Source: Diadema setosum
Taxonomy: Eukaryota > Echinodermata > Echinoidea > Diadematoida > Diadematidae
NCBI RefSeq assembly: GCF_964275005.1
Contig: NC_092698.1
Span: forward strand, 27,728,447-27,792,446
Direction: 5' to 3'
Length of the DNA stretch: 64,000 nt
In this document: piece after piece, positions 47,410 to 59,297 of the stretch
Numbering within the stretch: the stretch's first letter is position 1
How the letters are laid out: every line of letters starts with the position of its first letter
Program-made: the position numbers and the translations under genes
The notes under the pieces: generated by a model
What the model was told of the DNA's origin: nothing
The model's input: only the letters and a program-made list of their open reading frames with translations
Database searches by the model: none

Positions 47410-48364
47410 GACCATCATATGCATAACAAGCAGTGTTACAGCCACACTTGAAAAACAAAACAAAGCAAAACAAAACAAAACTACAATGGCAATCCCTGTA
47501 AGAAAGTACAGCTCAGGCAAATTCAGCGATGATGTTCTGCATCAAGAACCCCACAATATTCACTCCGCAGGAAGTTGTGGCTCTATTGCTGCATTCTTCA
47601 AAAAGGGCAAATGACCAAAAATGTCAGGCATCATTTGCAAGAACACAAAGTAGGCCTACTCCCACAAAAGGTGGCGGCTACTCTCGGCCACTGTCTCTTG
47701 TATCTCTTTGAAACACTTCAGGAGAGAGATACTCAATATTTAGCTCTGTTATTAAAGATACATATGTCTCTCTTTTTGTTTTTGCATTTGTTTGTTGTTT
47801 TTTGCTTCATATAGCTCTTTGGATACCTTCTTTAACCAATCAAGAAAAGGCTCCATGGCAGAATATTACAAGATTACACAGTATAATGAAGAAGAAGAAG
47901 AAGAAGAAGAAGAAGAAGAAGAAGAAGAAGAAGAAGAAGAAGGAGAATAGGAAACGAGATCTGCTGTCAATGATGCAGAGCCAATACCAATCAGTTCCAT
48001 GGCAGATCTTAGTCGGCACTGCAAAGGTTTGGATGTCTCTCTCTGTTGACAAAGGATATTCTAAAGCTCCAAGTAAGTCCATGGGGTGGTTTACATTGTC
48101 TGGGCATAGAGGGTTGGGTTGGGTATATGAGGATATGATGCTTTGTTATAACAATTAGGTCTGAGATATCTATTTTTTATGTTTGTTTTGACCATCCCGC
48201 ATGGATCTCCAACGAAAAGGAATGATAATGTGTTAGACCCAGCCGCCACCGTGTTTTTTCAATAGATTTTGATATTACAGTGTAGTTGAGAAAAAAGTAA
48301 CCGCTCATTGTCCTAGATGGAAGTCAAAATTGAACTGTGTGTGGAATACTCTGCATACAATTTT

Positions 48365-48402
<38 letters not shown>

Positions 48403-48880
48403 CATTTTTTAAATATAATTATTATTTCATAAGCAGCTGGCCATTACAAACCAATGAGACCAGACATCAATATTCTTACATTTTGATGCATATCTTTCAA
48501 TATCCTCCAGGGGTCAGAGGATCATCGCTAATGTTCATGTGAAATGAGTACACGCCTTTTGAATTGCTCACTTTTATTGCTATAGAAATACACAATATGT
48601 GCATCATGTCAATCATTAAATATTGTATCAGTTTCATTTTCAATCTTGGATTATTTTTTCTATGTACAAATAAAATCGTGGCAAAGTAAACAACTTTCAC
48701 ATCAAAATATAAACGAGAATACTAAAAAAGAAATAGATGTAATAACGTGCAAGGCAAATACCAGGCCTACATCATCTTAAGGTATACAGGTGAAGGAAAT
48801 CACCTTATTGATAAACAATTAACTTGACTGGGATAGCGACCACTGAACAATATTGTTTCTTAAAACTCTCTCTTCTTTTC
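47410..48880. other. Interior of the 6.3-kb element; microsatellites, nothing else recognised
   Basis: (GAA)n at 47887-47945 and (CA)n at 48367-48397. Short frames only. Confidence 0.5.
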
Positions 48881-48889
48881 AACAAGTGG

Positions 48890-50540
48890 AATAAAACACA
48901 TGCCCATACCGGGGCATCAGTTTGGAGGAGGGGTGGGGTGGTGGCAGGGATAGTTGACCCCCACCCCATTAAATTCTGAGATGTGGACTATGTTTTGTTG
49001 TTGTTAGTTTTTGTTGTTTTTTGTTTTTTGCTTTTTAGACAGAAAACTGCCCAAGTTTTTCACTTTAAGTGTGCATCGGATTGTTAAAATTTAATTTTGA
49101 AATGCAAAATCTCCCTTCTGTGAGAGGGGATATCTCCTTTCGATAGACTCCTTCCCCCTGCTTGGTTCCTTCCACAGATATAACATACTTTGGGGAATGA
49201 TAATTTCCCTTATTCTATGAAAAATGTTTTTAAGAGATATTTTTATTTGAATTCCAAAGATGAAAAGGCTTTCCTATATATGCACGATTGTTCATTTTGG
49301 AGGGCAAGAGGCATTTGCCCCGCCACCCGAGAAAATATGGGAGGGGGAATAGTGGGGACATAAAACTTTGCCTCCAAGTATTTCCTGAGATTGAGATTTT
49401 TTTTCTTCACTTTTTTGACAGAAAATGAATTGTCACTGAACATTTCAGCTATAGTATGCACCAGATTAAAAGGCAGAATCTCCTTTGCATACCCCCTCCC
49501 CCACACTATCTTTCGTTATGTCCCCTTCCATATACGCTCAGTGCTTTTGTCCCATTTTTTGTTCTATATCATCACAAAGTATGTACTAGATCTTTAATTT
49601 CAGTTCCGACATATTAAAGAAAATCCCTCTTGTTGGAGGGGGTAGTGTATCTTTCAATTAACAATCCCTCCTCGGTTTCTACCCTTAGATTTGGTACACT
49701 CCTTTTACTGACAATTTCCCAAATATTCCATCATAAATGTGTATACTAGATTTTTTTTTAACATTTCTATTCTTACTGCAAAGGCTCCCTCGCATGGGAA
49801 GGATTGGGGGACAGCCCCTTTCATACCCTCCTCTCGCTGTATCAACCTCTCCTCCATGCATTGATTATGGCTACACATTTGGGTATGGACTTTTTTTTTT
49901 TCAAAATGGTAGTTCAACCAAGAGTGGCACGAGATCATTAAATTGCAAACAAAAGAATGCAAAAGCTCCATAATGTGGGAGGGGGATACCTCTACCCACA
50001 TCCTTCTGTCGATTGGTCTTCCTCCATAGATGGCTGACTTACTACACCTTTTTGATACAATTTCGAGGTATTCCTTCAAAAGTGCCTGTGTGCCAGGTCG
50101 TTGAATCTCATTTCTCAAAATACAAGAGCTCTGTCGAATGGGAGTGGAATACCCTACCCTCGCCAACGCTGCGCTTGCTGGGCTCCCATCCATATAGACT
50201 TGGTACACCTTGGTGATCCATAATTTTCCAAATATTCCCCAAAACGTATGCATCAGATTCTTAAAAAAAAACACAAAACTTCGCTTTGGGAGGAGGGTAG
50301 GTGAGATGCGCCCACACCCCATCAACTTCCGTATAAGTGATGACGCACACATTAAACAAGAGCTACACTGAATCACTGATTTCAGGTCTAAACCTGCAAA
50401 AATCCAATCCCCCACCCACATCCTCCCCCTCCCCCTCCGCTTCATTCCTTTGCACCATGAACTTATGCTTTTACATATTTTCCAAGTTCCCCCCCCCCCC
50501 ACGTGAACACAGATCGACACCCCTTGCTCTGTGCACATAC
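48890..50540. repeat. Diverged tandem repeat, units about 160-200 bp
   Basis: Recurrent phrases: 'caatttcccaaatattcc', 'tgtgtactagatt' followed by 'aaaggctcc', then 'gggagggggataccc' and 'cctcc..ccatagatttgg'. Seen near 49070-49190, 49400-49520, 49570-49700, 49715-49860, 49900-50040 and 50080-50280. The array holds the longest ORF of the window (277 aa, minus strand, 49705-50538), without recognisable protein features. Confidence 0.7.
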
Positions 50541-50809
50541 CCGACTTAGATAATTACCTGAAAAGTTCTGCGGAATGAGTAGCCACTTTTTTGGTAACAG
50601 AAATGCATGGTTTGTAAGCCCTACATTATAAACAATTATTAACTATTAACTATCGCAATATCAATATTAACATCCTCACATTTCATTCGAGGTATTTGAC
50701 CTTGTGTGATTTTCATAGGTGAACGGTAATGGCTCGTTAATAAACGGGGCCTACGAGTGCTCTCTAAAACATCATCATGTTTACCATTGATGATGCCAAA
50801 CTATTCTGA

Positions 50810-51515
50810 TACTTTGAGGTCATTGACCTCTCGAGATCATCAGAGGTCAAAGGCAGAAACTAGTCTGTGTGCCTTGGAATATGAAGACGATGTCATTGTA
50901 CACAGATATGCTTGTTTTGTACATCTTTACCGTGTTTGACCTTTCACCAATGATGTCATACTTCAATATTCTGATATTCTGAGGTCATTGACCTCTCAAG
51001 GTCATCAGAGGTCAAAGGTAGAAACCTGTCTGCTCTTTAGAATATGAAGACAATTTCATTGTAAGACAGATATGCTTGTTTTGTACATCTTAACAATGGT
51101 TACCATTAACCAATGACATCACAGATCAATATAATATTTTGAGGTCATTGACCTCCAAAGGTCATCAGAGGTCAAAGGTTAAAACCTGTCAACATGCTCT
51201 GTGGAATCAGAAAATGGTTTCCCTGAAGTATAGATGCCTGTTTAGTGAATCATAACCACATATATCATTCACAAATGTCTAAAAAAACATCGATATTTTG
51301 ATATTTAAAGTTCATTGACCCCTGGAGGTCATCAGAGGTCAAAGGTAAAAACCTGTCAGTGCTCTGTTGAATCTGGAAATGATTTCTCTGTGGTATAAAT
51401 GCATGTTTAGTGCAACATAACCACATATATCATTTGCAAATGTCTAAAAACATCGATTTTCTGATATCTAAAGTACATTGACCTCTGGAGGTCATCAGAG
51501 GTCAAATCAGACTTA
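50810..51515. repeat. Right-arm tandem array, five units of about 160-170 bp
   Basis: Complementary to the left-arm array: 'gaggtcattgacctc' and 'atcagaggtcaaaggtagaa' near 50815, 50980, 51140, 51308 and 51475. Confidence 0.9.
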
Positions 51516-51630
51516 CCTCCCGATCTTAAAATAAATCTTATGGTATGTACTAACACTGGTGAAAGTTTCATGCTTTAGTCAAATTTTGCACAATTCACGT
51601 GATTTTGAGGGCTTATCTGCTCTACTATTA

Positions 51631-51778
51631 GGGAGCTTTAGATTTTAGACGCGCGGACGTTCAAAGAGAAAAAAAACATAATCTAAGCGTGCGCAGTAGC
51701 GCGGATCAAGTTACTGCGCACGCTCAGATCATGTTTTTTTCTCTTTGAACGTCCGCGCGTCTAAAATCTAAAGCTCCC
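51631..51778. mobile_element. Foldback MITE, TATTA target duplication
   Basis: 148 bp, near-perfect hairpin with arms of about 65 bp (GGGAGCTTTAGATTTTAGAC and complement). TATTA on both sides (51626-51630 and 51779-51783). Confidence 0.94.
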
Positions 51779-51834
51779 TATTAATGGATTAGGAAGAACA
51801 AAAGTACGACGTGTAAGGTTACATCATTATGGTA

Positions 51835-54800
51835 CGTTCCCACTGCCGATCAGATCAACTCGATCAATCCCGATCAAGCTTTTTTGGCCTGGTCGGGCTC
51901 GCTCGGCATTGGTATTCGGGGTCGATCTACCTTGATCGGCATCGCTCCTGCTTCCTTCACGATAATTTTGGACATGTCCAAAACATTCGAGTAGGAAGCC
52001 CGAACACCAACAGCTCGGGTAGTGATCGAGAAGAGATCGAGCTTATCGGGAATCGGTCGTATAGAAATCTAGTGTGGTCGGGACGGATTTTTCCCCGAGC
52101 TCAGTTCCCGATCATCTCGAGTTATACTCGAATGTGACACGATTGATGTCAGATCATCTCGATCCAGGATTCATCAGTTTCATGAGTAACTCGACCGCTG
52201 CACGACCGCTACAGGACTGCTGTCGATTGATACTCGACTAAACTCGATCATGCTTCGACCGGCACTCGATCAAATACCGAGCACTTTTTGATAGTGGTTG
52301 CAGCAGGTGCAGACGTACTTTCTTAGCACTCATTTATTGTTCATGAAAATATATGCAGTCCTTGATCACGTTAAAAAGTTAAGTGTCGTCAGTATCTTCA
52401 GTCACTCCTGGCCCACTGAAGAAAAGAAAGGGCCACGAAGAGAGAAAAGACAACAAATCCTAAACAGCAGACATGGTAGAATTATACTTTCCAGACAAAA
52501 ATTTCAGAAGAAAGAAAGGAAACACGACTGAAACTGAGAAAAATTCGGTATTTTGGCAATATGACTGTAACGTCAAAAGAAATTTTCTAGATTATTTACT
52601 TTAGTTATAAATTGAGAAATGTTTCTTGAATTCTATTGCTAGCTTGTCTGTTTCAAAGTTGAAGTTGATTACGTTGATATAAAATCTATTTCTTACGCTG
52701 AAGTGTTAAAACGGTAGTTGTAACTTAGATTCATAAATGCTCAGTGACTTTACTTTTATTTACGTAGATGTTACACTTTTGCTTCGCTTAATAATGTTTC
52801 TTTTTTTTTTTCATTGAGAGTTGTATGTACATACACGCATTTGTAGCTTGAAGTCCACCTTGATATCGATTGGCTGGGATGAGTTGACAAAAAATAAACA
52901 ACCAAGATTTTCATCATTTTTGCTAATGTAAAATGTAATATTGTTTTAATTTTCATAATAATGTACTCTGTTCCACATATCAGCACACTTCATGAATTTA
53001 GAAATTAATGTGATACATGTATTTCCTTTTACACACTCTTGGGCTTATACTTTATCAATGAATACATACACATTTTGCATTCACTTTTTCATTCTTAAAT
53101 AATGAGAACAATAATGACAAAGATAACACGACTCAATAGGGTTGTAGGACAGTCATTTTTTAAACTCTATATAATGGTGCATTTATGGGCATATAGGCCT
53201 ATGTTTCATTTTAGACCAAGTTAATTTCAGCCCACCTATATGTAATGCACTTACGAAGCGTGGCGGTGTAATTTTTTTTTTTTTCACGAGAGATCAAACT
53301 TTGATTTGCTATTCTTCACATCCAATGCAAATATTGAATGCATATGAACGAACCTATTATATTATACATGGTGTCCCGGCAGACAGAATGCTACAAAACT
53401 GTCTCTTATTTAAAAAGATATGAGCGACTGAATGAAATCGTTACATTGTTCAATAGGAAAAAACGCCTCAAATTCTATTTGACACAATGATAATCAATCT
53501 TTATGCAGGAGCTTTGACCTCCATGAAAATTTGTGATTTACAAAATCTGTAACTTTGGGCACTGATATCCTACTTGACTGAGCGATAGTGCAGCCGTAAA
53601 AACTGATAACGAATGCGTCAAAAAGTAACTACTAAAAACGGATAAAATGAAATGAATACAAGTGAATGCATTTTTTTTTTTTTTTGGGGGGGGGGTACCT
53701 TTTTGAGTGGCTCACAAACAGAGTGATCAGTCTTTATTATCGGTTTTTTTTTCAGGAAAAATGACTATATAATCGAAACGCCTGCGCGAGAATTGATAAT
53801 TGTGGTTTCAAAATAGGAAGTGTTCTTCTATCAACTATAGGTTTTCCAGGCCAATTTCGCTCTTTTGTCAGTCCAATTCCTAATTGCTGAATTCAATTTA
53901 GCAAAATATAGCATAGATGACATGTTCGGAAGTTCAATTTTATGATCTCTTCATTCAAATTCATTTTGGAGCATTCAAATTACCTTTAGCCTCATTCTAA
54001 TTAACACTTTTTCAATTGAAATTCGTAAAACAAGCACCATTTTGTTTTTCGTTCATTCAGTTTAGAATTATATAGTCACGTGATCACGGACATGCTGCTC
54101 TCGTTCATTCAAATTCATTTTGGCAATCAATTTAACATCTTTTGCAGTCAATTTATCACGCAAATTTATGGTTTGGTTCTTTCTTTTTTATAACTTAGTT
54201 ACTGTTTTCCAAGCGTCATTACGTTTCATATTTTCGTACTCATTTTAGACATTTTGGCACCATTTTTTTTCTTTAATGTGCTTAGTGACTCTTCAAGTCC
54301 GAAGATAATGCAACATGTGCATGGCCACAACTTATCTCGCCGTTGAGCGCTTTATTCCCTGTGTCGGCCACTTCTAGGAAGTCAAAGTTATGATCATCAA
54401 ATATTCCTATAATTCTTTTTCTGTCCCCTTGAGAAAATTGTAATACGTCTGTATCTTAACTTGTGCCGTCATGACTGGAAGAAGATGAAGTTAAACTCTA
54501 TAATAGTGTTGGTACATGTAGGCCTAAAATGGCATGTATGAAAGAAAAGGGGCGTTACAGAACAGCAGACTCGAGTAATGGTAAAAAATACGATACTTTT
54601 ACTGCTTAACAGTGCGTGGATGAAACAATAAGTCACATAGAAATACGCGTTTAAATGTTATCAACTTTTCAAAAAAGAAATAACATGGCATTAATTTGAA
54701 TGAACATGTTAGGAATTTGACTGCCCATATACGCGAAATTGATGACTGAAGTACCCCTTTCGCCAGTGCTGGCGAATTTGAATGACTGAAAAGCACGTGC

Positions 54801-55483
54801 CAATTTGAATGCCCGTTTTACGAATTCGAAAGGCACATGTGCAAATCTCATGGATCGGAATGCTAATTGAACGAACAACTTGCAATTTTGAATGAAAGAA
54901 TGTGCAGTGACGAGGATATCGCTAAATTGAATGAACCTTTTATCAAATGGACTGACAAAAGTGCGAAATTGGCCGGGAAAACCTATACCAAAGATAATCA
55001 TTTCTTTCGTTCATTCATGCTTTTGCAATTAATAGTCAGTTTTATAGCACTCTTTTGGTCCATGCCGTATTCAAGTATAAATACTGAATATTGTCTCATA
55101 TAACCAAACGAATAACTGTAACCAATTCTTCTTTCACTCGATCACTGTACGAACCTGCCGACCCGTTCGATGCAAGATCTTACACAGATCGTGTCATGTC
55201 GAGCTGGTCTAAGAAGTCTAGTAGAAATCGAGTATTGACCGTGTAGCGATCGTGTATTGATTGTGTGTAGATCGGGATGTTCGAGTAGAGATCTATGTGG
55301 TTGTCGAGGAGAGATTCTGGAGATGTCGAGAACGGTTGGGTGTGGATCGTACAAGATCGAATAGCGGTCGGGAAGGGATCGTGTTGAAGGACGATCGAGC
55401 ATTTGGTCGGGATTGCTCTGGTAAAAATAGGTGATCGGGATTGATCTCGCTTGATCGAGTTGATCTGATCGGCAGTGGGAACG
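51835..55483. mobile_element. 3.65-kb TIR element with GATC/TCGA-rich subterminal arrays
   Basis: Inverted ends CGTTCCCACTGCCGATCAGA (continuing TCAACTCGATCA) and the complement ending at 55483. About 300-450 bp inside each end is packed with 'gatcgag', 'tcgagt' and 'gatcggg' motifs (51835-52270 and 55140-55470). The interior has no supported coding frame and a second element is nested in it. The target duplication is unclear (GGTA-like). Confidence 0.85.
53838..54985. mobile_element. 1.15-kb TIR element nested in the 3.65-kb element
   Basis: Inverted ends TAGGTTTTCCAGGCCAATTT at 53838 and AAATTGGCCGGGAAAACCTA ending at 54985, TA on both sides. The arms extend through 'ttttgtcagtcca'. Subterminal zones iterate 'cattcaaattcatttt' at the left and 'aatttgaatg' at the right. 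Confidence 0.88.
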
Positions 55484-55489
55484 GGGTAT

Positions 55490-56125
55490 AAGACGAGAAC
55501 CACAATATACAGGACTTCTTAATGATATTATGGAGCCGTCCCAGTTACAACCCAGTAACACTGTGGATACAACGAATGTGCAAGCTTCAAGAAGGGCATG
55601 CTATAGACTGAAATAAAGATACACCATGTACATGTACTCTTACGTTCTTGAAACTACCAATGTTTATTTTTCATTCTCAGCGGCTGTGATGGACAGTGAT
55701 CTGGGGAAGGATTGGGTAAGGGGGGGGGGGATGATCAAGGGGCAAAAAAGAGGAAACAGAAATATATACACTGTTGCGCTCTTATAGAACATTGCGACCG
55801 ATGTTTATTTTCTGTTCCGTATAGCGGTTTGTATGAACGCTTGATTTAGAAAACGTCGTAGAACCCTCGTGATGTAGGCCTAAAGTGATTGCCTTCCGAT
55901 CAATGACGATCACTGTAAGAACTCAATAGATGTGCAGATAATGCGATTTGTATACAATCATTCCTCGTGACCTATGATCTGAGACCTTGCCTGTCTCGTG
56001 CCTGTGTTTATGTGCTACACTATGAGGATATACAGTTCAGTGACTATCCGAAGATACAAACACTACTTTGGCTACTAATATTAAAACAAATTAAACTAGA
56101 GATTGTAATTTGTCATCACTGACAA
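55490..56125. other. Intergenic, nothing recognised
   Basis: Poly-G run at 55719-55730. No supported frame. Confidence 0.5.
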
Positions 56126-56129
56126 ATTA

Positions 56130-57900
56130 AGGTGATCCGATTTCTTTTTTAATCAATGATTCGAGTCGTGATAGTGCAAAGTCTCAGCTACAACATACTA
56201 AAATCTGAGAGAAATTCACCGAAGCATAAGTAAGATAGTGCTCGATAAAGAGAGTCATGTCAATTTTCACATCTAAAAAATTCCCTCCCATAGAGATAAC
56301 ACGTCATAGCGAAAATAGAAAATATGACCTTTGACCCCACTTTGCACAGACAAGATGGCATCTGAGCAAAAAGTGGTTATTTTATGAAATGATCCCTGTA
56401 ACATGGTCTTTACGTGTGCAAAATATGGGAAAGATAGGACATGTATTCACCAAGATACAGGATGAAACATCTATGACCTTTGACCCTAATTTACATACCC
56501 AAGATGGCGTCTGATCAAGTCGTTGTTATTTTATGAAATAATGTTCGTGACATGAACTAAACATGTGCAAAATATGGTGGTGATAGGGTATGTTTTTCTT
56601 GAGTTATTGCACATAACGTTGCAAAAAGAAAGAAATATTTCAATACATCGAAGATAAACTTTAAATTCAAGTAACTTTTTTGACGTGATCCCGACATCGT
56701 ATGAAAAAACAAAGGGCACACTTACGACAGCCCAAAGTCTCAGCTACAGCATATTAAAATCTGGGAAAAATTCACCGAAGCATAAGTGAGCTAGTGCTCG
56801 AAAAAGATAGTCATGTCAATTTTCACTTCCAGAAAAACTGCTCTCCCATAGAGATAACACGTAAACTGGTCAAATTTTACAAGGATACTTTCAATCCATT
56901 TTTACGAGGTGATGACGTCATCCAATCAAAATCTTGTAATTATAAATATGAAAGAACATTAAATAAGCTACAACATACTGAAAGTTAGGTGAAACTCGGC
57001 AAAGGATAAGTGAGATACGCTCGAGTGAACTTGAATTTTGATGACGTCATTTTGAAAATTTACTTTTTTTACTTTTTTAAGAAATTTGATATCTTTTAAT
57101 CATTTTTTCAGTATCGCCAACCCATGAAATGATATGTACAACTCATCAGCTTTCAAAATATGTAAAGAAAATGGGGGGTCACCGTCCATCCTGACGAGTA
57201 AAATCGGATTTAAATTTGGCGGTTTTTTGGCATTGTTGCACTGTATATCGCCATTGACGCGCGCGCGGAATTTCAACTTTGACGGGCCCGTATGACGTCA
57301 TATTGAGTCGGATTGACTTGAAACTTGGTAGAAACATTCTTTGACATTTCAGACATCCGATACGTGTGAAAAGACGGGAAATTTCTATTGCATATGAGCT
57401 GTGCGTGCGTATATGCGCGCGCGCGTACGCGTCCGTCGATTTTTTCTGAAATACTCCAAATGACCTGAAACGTGTGCAAAACAATTTTGAGCTCGATTGG
57501 AGCATGTTAAAATTTCAACGCGCGCGTACGCGCTCGTTTACTATGAACGTGACTAAATTTTATGAAATATATCAATAGAGCTTGACTTGAACTATATGAT
57601 ATGTAAATTTCATTGAGAAAATCCATTCCATTAATGAGATACGAATGTGAACGTGTTTTCAGATAATGACGTCATAGTGACGTCATGGTTGACTGATCAC
57701 AGTGATACATTAGATCTGTCGTCCTTATGACGTGATACATATATGGTATCAGTTTAGAAGTGATAGGTGAATGACTTTTAGAGTTAACCGCTGCACAACA
57801 TTTGAGGAGAAAGAAATAAAGAAGAAGAAGAAGAAGAAGAAGAAGAAGAAAGAATCCGTACAGATACAATAGGTGATCCGAGAGGATACTCGGATCACCT
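56130..57900. mobile_element. 1.8-kb repeat element with AGGTGATCCGA ends and terminal hairpin
   Basis: Begins AGGTGATCCGA (56130) and ends with the hairpin AGGTGATCCGAG-6 nt-CTCGGATCACCT (57871-57900), followed by AATAAT. Internal diverged units share 'aaagtctcagctacaacata' and 'attcaccgaagcataagt' near 56180, 56735 and 56960. A GAA tract lies at 57821-57850. No coding capacity. Confidence 0.65.
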
Positions 57901-58750
57901 AATAATCGAATGCAATCAAAGACCACGTGAAGTGCAATCTTTATTTAGCGTGCGATGATTCTCATATATCGATCAGAAAACACTTAAGTATATAGTAATT
58001 ATCCTCTAAAGGTTTATGTACATCTTCACGCATTTGCTGCTATACATTGTGCTAAAATAAGAAATGATGATTTGCGAGAGAAAATTATGGCTGGGCACAG
58101 TTGCCAAAACCTTACATCCTGTCGACAATATTACCAACTTTGCCAAATATCAGGTTTGTTTTAAATATGTGGCTATCTGATAATACAAGAGTTAATTTCC
58201 GATGGCTAAACATATTCCGTCATTAATTCAATCAAGAACATGTTTCTTGCGTGCATTTCTTTTTTTTACATTTTTTACTCACTGTGGTGCATGACAAATT
58301 CAGTTTTTATAACGCATTTGCTCTAATGACTTTCCCAAAACATTCTGGTTGGAAATGTGTTGTTTTGCTCTTTTTTTTTTCTTTTTTTTTTTGGAAGAAA
58401 AGTGATAATTATTCAATTCAATGAAAATGTTCTCATTCAAGAAAAAAAAAAGGTAGGAGAAAAAATTACAACAGACTATTATTGCTCAATTATTATTATT
58501 ATTAATTTGAGATTTCAAGAGAAGCATCTTCTGCAATTCATTTAAGATGCATAATAGCTTCCTTCTTTCTTTCTCCAATTAATTTATTGCCATTGATAGA
58601 TAGACTGTACCATGAAGTAACAAAGGATTGAATTTGATATCCTACACAGGAATAATGTGGTCCACTGATTTGCAAAATATTATATCAATGGCGTCTCCTT
58701 TCGAAATAAACGTATTGTGTTTTCGGGAGTCTCTCTATGCATTTTCATGT
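57901..58750. other. Intergenic, nothing recognised
   Basis: AT-rich with poly-T and poly-A tracts near 58370 and 58440. No supported frame. Confidence 0.5.
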
Positions 58751-58758
58751 TGTATCTA

Positions 58759-58764
58759 TTTATT
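58759..58764 (-). terminator. Candidate poly(A) signal of the EGF-repeat gene
   Basis: AATAAA on the minus strand (TTTATT on plus), about 207 bp after the stop codon, at a normal distance for a short 3' UTR. Confidence 0.5.
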
Positions 58765-58970
58765 TAAAACAGGTTTTTAAAATCGAACGAAGAGCAAATA
58801 TAATTCTTCCAATTTTGACGCTGTGTTTCCATGAAATATATTTCTCGTCGCCTGGATGATGATCATTATACATTGAACGAAATGTCACGCAGAGTGCAAA
58901 ATATGAGTGCTTTATATGGTACACAATGGCATGAAGAAATGAGATTCGTTCTTCTATAGACGTGATGTAG

Positions 58971-59126
58971 TTATGTGGAAGTGATTCCATAGAACTCTCC
59001 CACAGGGACGATGCAACGGAGGTGATCGGTGTAGCCCGTATCTCGGGACACGCCCTCCTGCCACGCCCCATAGAGCCACTGGATCCGATCCTCTCTTTCA
59101 CCAGTGCAGCGATACCACGCTTCAAC
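58971..59126 (-). CDS. EGF-repeat gene, last coding exon
   Basis: 156 bp from acceptor ttctactcag to TAA: VEAWYRCTGEREDRIQWLYG, AWQEGVSRDTG and HLRCIVPVGEFYGITST. Phase 0 with the previous exon. Two cysteines and a W-rich stretch. A 121-aa ORF in another frame overlaps it and is a shadow. Confidence 0.8.
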   Translation of the reverse strand, partial: VEAWYRCTGEREDRIQWLYGAWQEGVSRDTGYTDHLRCIVPVGEFYGITST

Positions 59127-59253
59127 CTGAGTAGAAATGATTATTGTGACTCATAGCTAGTTAACATGACTGGTTTCCTGACATAAGCAATGCTACACTG
59201 ACGGTAAAACAACATTACTGAACGCCATACCGAGCAGATGCATTTTATACATG

Positions 59254-59297
<44 letters not shown>

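Larger units (their letters stand above)
45458..51790. mobile_element. Roughly 6.3-kb element with long inverted arms made of half-site arrays
   Basis: The outer arms match inverted: 'agtagagcagataagcc', 'gtgcaaaatttgactaaagc', 'atgaaactttcacca' and 'aagatcgggaggtaagtctg' at 45467-45575 reappear complemented at 51515-51630. Inside each arm is a tandem array (see the two array entries). Between the arms lie a non-LTR fragment, a (GAA)n tract and a second tandem repeat. No transposase was seen. The right boundary is broken by a later MITE at 51631. Confidence 0.75.

Noticed and set aside
49705..50538. 277-aa minus-strand ORF as a gene
   Set aside because: It lies inside a diverged tandem repeat, has no recognisable domain and shows odd composition; kept only as a finding.
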